This document shows positions 6,999 through 9,190 of a stretch of DNA of 9,190 nt, piece after piece. Made by a program: the position numbers and the translations under genes. The notes under the pieces are model-generated. The model did no database searches. It saw nothing but the letters and a program-made list of their open reading frames with translations, and was not told the origin of the DNA. The stretch spans positions 1 to 9,190 of the forward strand of contig JAADGZ010000141.1 of the NCBI GenBank assembly GCA_013152045.1. Direction: 5' to 3'. Numbering within the stretch: the first letter of the stretch is position 1; each line of letters starts with the position of its first letter. The DNA comes from Gammaproteobacteria bacterium. GTDB lineage: Bacteria; Pseudomonadota; Gammaproteobacteria; UBA6429; Thiohalophilaceae.

Positions 6999-7688
6999 TT
7001 AATTCCTGTTTTTTTCAGCTTCTTCCTGTCTGGCTCTGGCGATCAATTTTTTCTTGTAATCGCGATGCGCATTCATAATATCAATCACTTCATCGACATC
7101 ATCGGTAAGCGTGATGATGTCCAGTTCGTTTTCAAACACTGCACCAGCATCCATCATGGTGCTTCTGATCCAGTCCAGTAGTCCCTGATAATAATCCGAG
7201 CCAAACAAAACCAGCGGCATGTCATAAACTTTGTGTGTTTGTATCAGGGTTAGAGCTTCGAAGAATTCATCCATGGTACCGAAACCTCCCGGCATACAGA
7301 CATAGCCCATTGAATATTTAACAAACATCACCTTGCGCGCAAAAAAATAGCGATACTGTAACGATACTTTCTGATAGGGGTTGGGGATCTGCTCAAAAGG
7401 GAGATCAATATTAAGCCCTACATTTTCGCCATTGGCCAGGGTCGAGCCTTTATTGGCGGCTTCCATAATGCCCGGGCCGCCACCGGTAATAATGGCAAAA
7501 TCATTTTCAGTCAGACGTTTTGCGATAAGCTCGGCGGTTTTGTAAGAGGGGGTATCCGGTTCGAATCTGGCTGAACCAAAAATAGAAACGGCAAACCCCA
7601 GGTTCGACAACTTATCAAAGCCTTCTGTAAATTCGCTGATAATTCTGAACATGCGCCAGGATTCGTCGCCTTTTAAGTCGTCGATCAT
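6999..7688 (-). CDS. LOG family (TIGR00730-type) nucleotide phosphoribohydrolase-like protein
   Basis: A 229-residue Rossmann-fold protein of the LOG family, often called lysine decarboxylase-like in old annotations although studied members are not decarboxylases. Characterised members cleave cytokinin ribotides or purine and pyrimidine nucleoside monophosphates to base and ribose 5-phosphate. Visible features are VSIFGSARF (34-42), the nucleotide-binding GGGPGIMEAANKG (69-81), the FFARKVMFVKYS stretch around R118, and the catalytic PGGFGTMDE (133-141) followed by FFEALTLIQTHK. The C-terminal tail is charged. The start is supported by GGAG at 7701-7704, but 12 bases away, rather far. The gene is convergent with accC, shares its terminator, and separates accC from prmA. 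A physiological substrate cannot be read from the sequence. Confidence 0.9.
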   Translation of the reverse strand: MIDDLKGDESWRMFRIISEFTEGFDKLSNLGFAVSIFGSARFEPDTPSYKTAELIAKRLTENDFAIITGGGPGIMEAANKGSTLANGENVGLNIDLPFEQIPNPYQKVSLQYRYFFARKVMFVKYSMGYVCMPGGFGTMDEFFEALTLIQTHKVYDMPLVLFGSDYYQGLLDWIRSTMMDAGAVFENELDIITLTDDVDEVIDIMNAHRDYKKKLIARARQEEAEKNRN

Positions 7689-7734
7689 TTTTTCTGTCTA
7701 CTCCATAATATTGTACAAAAACTAATGATTACCC

Positions 7735-7762
7735 AGCATAACCGGATATTCATTCATATCAA
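7735..7762 (-). promoter_or_regulatory. Candidate promoter of the LOG gene
   Basis: On the minus strand, TTGATA (7757-7762) and TATGCT (7735-7740) are separated by 16 bases. Transcription would start near 7728, about 40 bases before the gene and upstream of its GGAG. The boxes match consensus at five and four of six positions, so this is only a candidate. Confidence 0.35.
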
Positions 7763-7800
7763 TACCCGCCTTTCTAAAATTCAGCTGCTAAAGGCTTAAA

Positions 7801-7853
7801 GACAAGCTTCCTTCGACAAGCTCAGGACGAACGGTTTAGGGCGAACGGTTTAG
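7801..7853. repeat. Dispersed-repeat fragment with a 14-bp tandem duplication
   Basis: The segment contains CTTCGACAAGCTCAGGACGA followed by ACGG, a sequence I recall as a very common dispersed repeat in bacterial genomes (its reverse complement is often mistranslated as a small protein). Within it, GGACGAACGGTTTA (7825-7838) is followed directly by GGGCGAACGGTTTA (7839-7852), identical at 13 of 14 positions. GACAAGCT also occurs twice (7801-7808, 7815-7822). No gene is visible in the 246-base spacer that holds it. Confidence 0.65.
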
Positions 7854-7934
7854 AAATTCAGAACACTTAAATTAAAGAAAAAAAAGAACCTATCTGGTAT
7901 CTTTGGTTTTTTACCTTTTATCTAAATCCTAATT

Positions 7935-8828
7935 ATGCCCTGGCTACAACTGAAATTTGAAACCTGCCCAGAACAGGCCGAACGTCTATCCGAATTGTTA
8001 GAGACAGCAGGCGCGAGTGCGGTAACCATGCAAGACGCCGCCGATCAGCCTTTGTTTGAACCACCGCCGGGGGCAACGCCGTTGTGGAAACAAATCCTGA
8101 TCAGCGGTCTGTTTGCAGCTGATGCAGATATTCAAGGTATTCTTGCCGACATGGCACAAGCCCTGGGTAAGACGCCCCTGCCTAATTGGACGCTTAATCC
8201 GCTGGAAGACAAAGATTGGGTGCGGGCCTGGATGGATGATTATCAGCCCATGTGTTTTGGTGAAAATCTATGGATCGTTCCCAGTACCTTTAGCCCGCCC
8301 GATGCCGATGCAGTCAACATTTTGCTCGATCCTGGACTGGCTTTTGGCACAGGCACCCACCCCACCACAGCCATGTGTCTACGCTGGCTGGCTGCCCATC
8401 CGCCCGTGGAGCAGAGGGTGATTGACTACGGCTGCGGTTCCGGCATTCTGGCCATTGCCGCCTGCCGACTGGGCGCGGCTTCCGCTCTGGCGGTGGATAA
8501 TGATCCCCAGGCGCTACTGGCAAGCCACGATAATGCCAGCCTTAACCAGGTGGAGGATCGGATCCAGGCTCATCTGCCCGATAACTGTCCCGCCCTGACG
8601 GTGCCCTTGCTGCTGGCGAATATACTCGCCGGTCCGTTGCGTCAGCTTGCGCCACAATTTGCCGAGAGTGTACAGCCTGATGGGCATATCGTACTCTCCG
8701 GTATCATCGAATCGCAGGTGGATGAACTGATTGAGAGCTATAGCCCGTGGTTTGATCTGAAGGTATACCAACAGGAGGAAGAATGGATTTGTTTGCACGG
8801 CAGCAGAAACACTCTACCGACCACCTGA
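7935..8828 (+). CDS. prmA: Ribosomal protein L11 methyltransferase
   Basis: A 297-residue enzyme that trimethylates lysines and the N-terminal amine of ribosomal protein L11 with S-adenosylmethionine in the cytoplasm. The N-terminal substrate-recognition domain begins MPWLQLKFET and is followed by the linker DKDWVRAWMDDYQP. The methyltransferase domain then shows the hallmark LDPGLAFGTGTHPTT (G138-T144), the AdoMet-binding motif I VIDYGCGSGILAIAA (about 162-176), an acidic AVDNDPQA motif, and the catalytic-region LLANILAGPL around N229, plus LSGII near the end. Length matches E. coli PrmA (293). No good ribosome binding site precedes the ATG, but the start gives the family N terminus. In relatives the gene follows accC; here the LOG gene intervenes. 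Confidence 0.97.
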   Translation: MPWLQLKFETCPEQAERLSELLETAGASAVTMQDAADQPLFEPPPGATPLWKQILISGLFAADADIQGILADMAQALGKTPLPNWTLNPLEDKDWVRAWMDDYQPMCFGENLWIVPSTFSPPDADAVNILLDPGLAFGTGTHPTTAMCLRWLAAHPPVEQRVIDYGCGSGILAIAACRLGAASALAVDNDPQALLASHDNASLNQVEDRIQAHLPDNCPALTVPLLLANILAGPLRQLAPQFAESVQPDGHIVLSGIIESQVDELIESYSPWFDLKVYQQEEEWICLHGSRNTLPTT

Positions 8829-8863
8829 GCAAAAGACTATTTTTCTTGTTCCCGTCAATTGCT

Positions 8864-8869
8864 TATACT
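8864..8869 (+). promoter_or_regulatory. Candidate -10 box before the DUF3426 gene
   Basis: TATACT preceded by TGCT lies 55 bases before the DUF3426 start. The ten-base context is almost the same as the candidate -10 of cutA (TGCTTATAAT). The -35 region 17 bases upstream (TTTTCT) is poor. Transcription may equally continue from prmA. Confidence 0.3.
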
Positions 8870-8924
8870 GGTTTTATATGCCCTCAACCTGATGACCCTT
8901 TCGAGTAGCCATTAAAACCCGATT

Positions 8925-9190
8925 ATGTTTACCTGCTGTCCCGAATGTAAAACCTGTTTTCGCATCACTGATGAGCAATTGGCGATGGCTAAAGGACTGG
9001 TACGCTGCGGTCACTGCCACCAGATCTTCAATGGCGGCGAAAGTCTCACCGAAACGCTGTCTGATGAAAAACTAACCAACCCCACATCCGACCATCGTCA
9101 TGAAGCTGACGAACATGACCGCGATATTTTTGCCGCCGAATTTTCACAGCCCGAAGATATTAGCCCTGCGCATGCACCGTTCGAAGACAA
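8925..9190 (+). CDS. Zinc-ribbon (MJ0042) DUF3426 family protein, N-terminal part
   Basis: An open frame of 88 codons that runs off the window end. The first 37 residues form a zinc ribbon of the MJ0042 type: MFTCCPECKTCFRITDEQLA then VRCGHCHQIFNG, with the metal-binding pairs CPEC and CGHC. An acidic, low-complexity segment follows (about 40-88), as is usual before the single membrane helix and DUF3426 domain of this family; those parts lie outside the window. Function is unknown, although related zinc-ribbon proteins are often called MJ0042 or YjgA-like in annotations. Extra cysteines C5 and C11 flank the first pair. In Pseudomonas-type gene order this family sits between prmA and dusB-fis, which fits. 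No clear Shine-Dalgarno sequence precedes the ATG, and the gene starts 96 bases after prmA. Confidence 0.88.
   Translation, partial: MFTCCPECKTCFRITDEQLAMAKGLVRCGHCHQIFNGGESLTETLSDEKLTNPTSDHRHEADEHDRDIFAAEFSQPEDISPAHAPFED

Overview
The window looks like chromosomal housekeeping DNA from a gammaproteobacterium outside the Enterobacterales. The order groES < ... fxsA < > cutA-dsbD-tlpA, aroQ-accB-accC, prmA, DUF3426 is, from memory, close to that of Pseudomonas and other non-enteric gammaproteobacteria. AccB and AccC follow the E. coli proteins closely. A CIRCE operator lies in front of groES, so HrcA-type heat-shock control is expected. I cannot name a genus.

Left part (1-1010): the first 23 codons of groES run leftward off the window, behind a sigma70-like promoter with a CIRCE inverted repeat over its start site. 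An AT-rich spacer with a REP-like palindrome (365-400) follows. Then comes fxsA, a small inner-membrane protein on the minus strand, divergent from cutA.

Redox operon (1011-4242): cutA, dsbD and a tlpA/resA-like gene are joined by two ATGA stop/start overlaps, so they are probably translationally coupled. DsbD carries electrons from cytoplasmic thioredoxin to periplasmic thiol proteins. This copy has two N-terminal alpha domains instead of one. The periplasmic thioredoxin that follows is broken by a single in-frame TGA, and the reading frame behind it is intact for 51 more codons.

Biosynthesis operon (4543-6911): aroQ (shikimate pathway), accB and accC (biotin carboxyl carrier and biotin carboxylase of acetyl-CoA carboxylase). 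It ends at a strong hairpin terminator that also serves the convergent gene.

Right part (6999-9190): a LOG-family nucleotide phosphoribohydrolase-like gene on the minus strand sits between accC and prmA, two genes that are neighbours in relatives. It is followed by a spacer with dispersed-repeat sequence, then prmA (L11 methyltransferase), and the start of a zinc-ribbon DUF3426 membrane-protein gene cut by the window end.

I found no mobile element, CRISPR array, tRNA, rRNA or new defence-like system. The points most worth checking are the nonsense codon in tlpA, the doubled DsbD alpha domain, the CIRCE with an 8-nt spacer, and the LOG-gene insertion with its flanking repeats.
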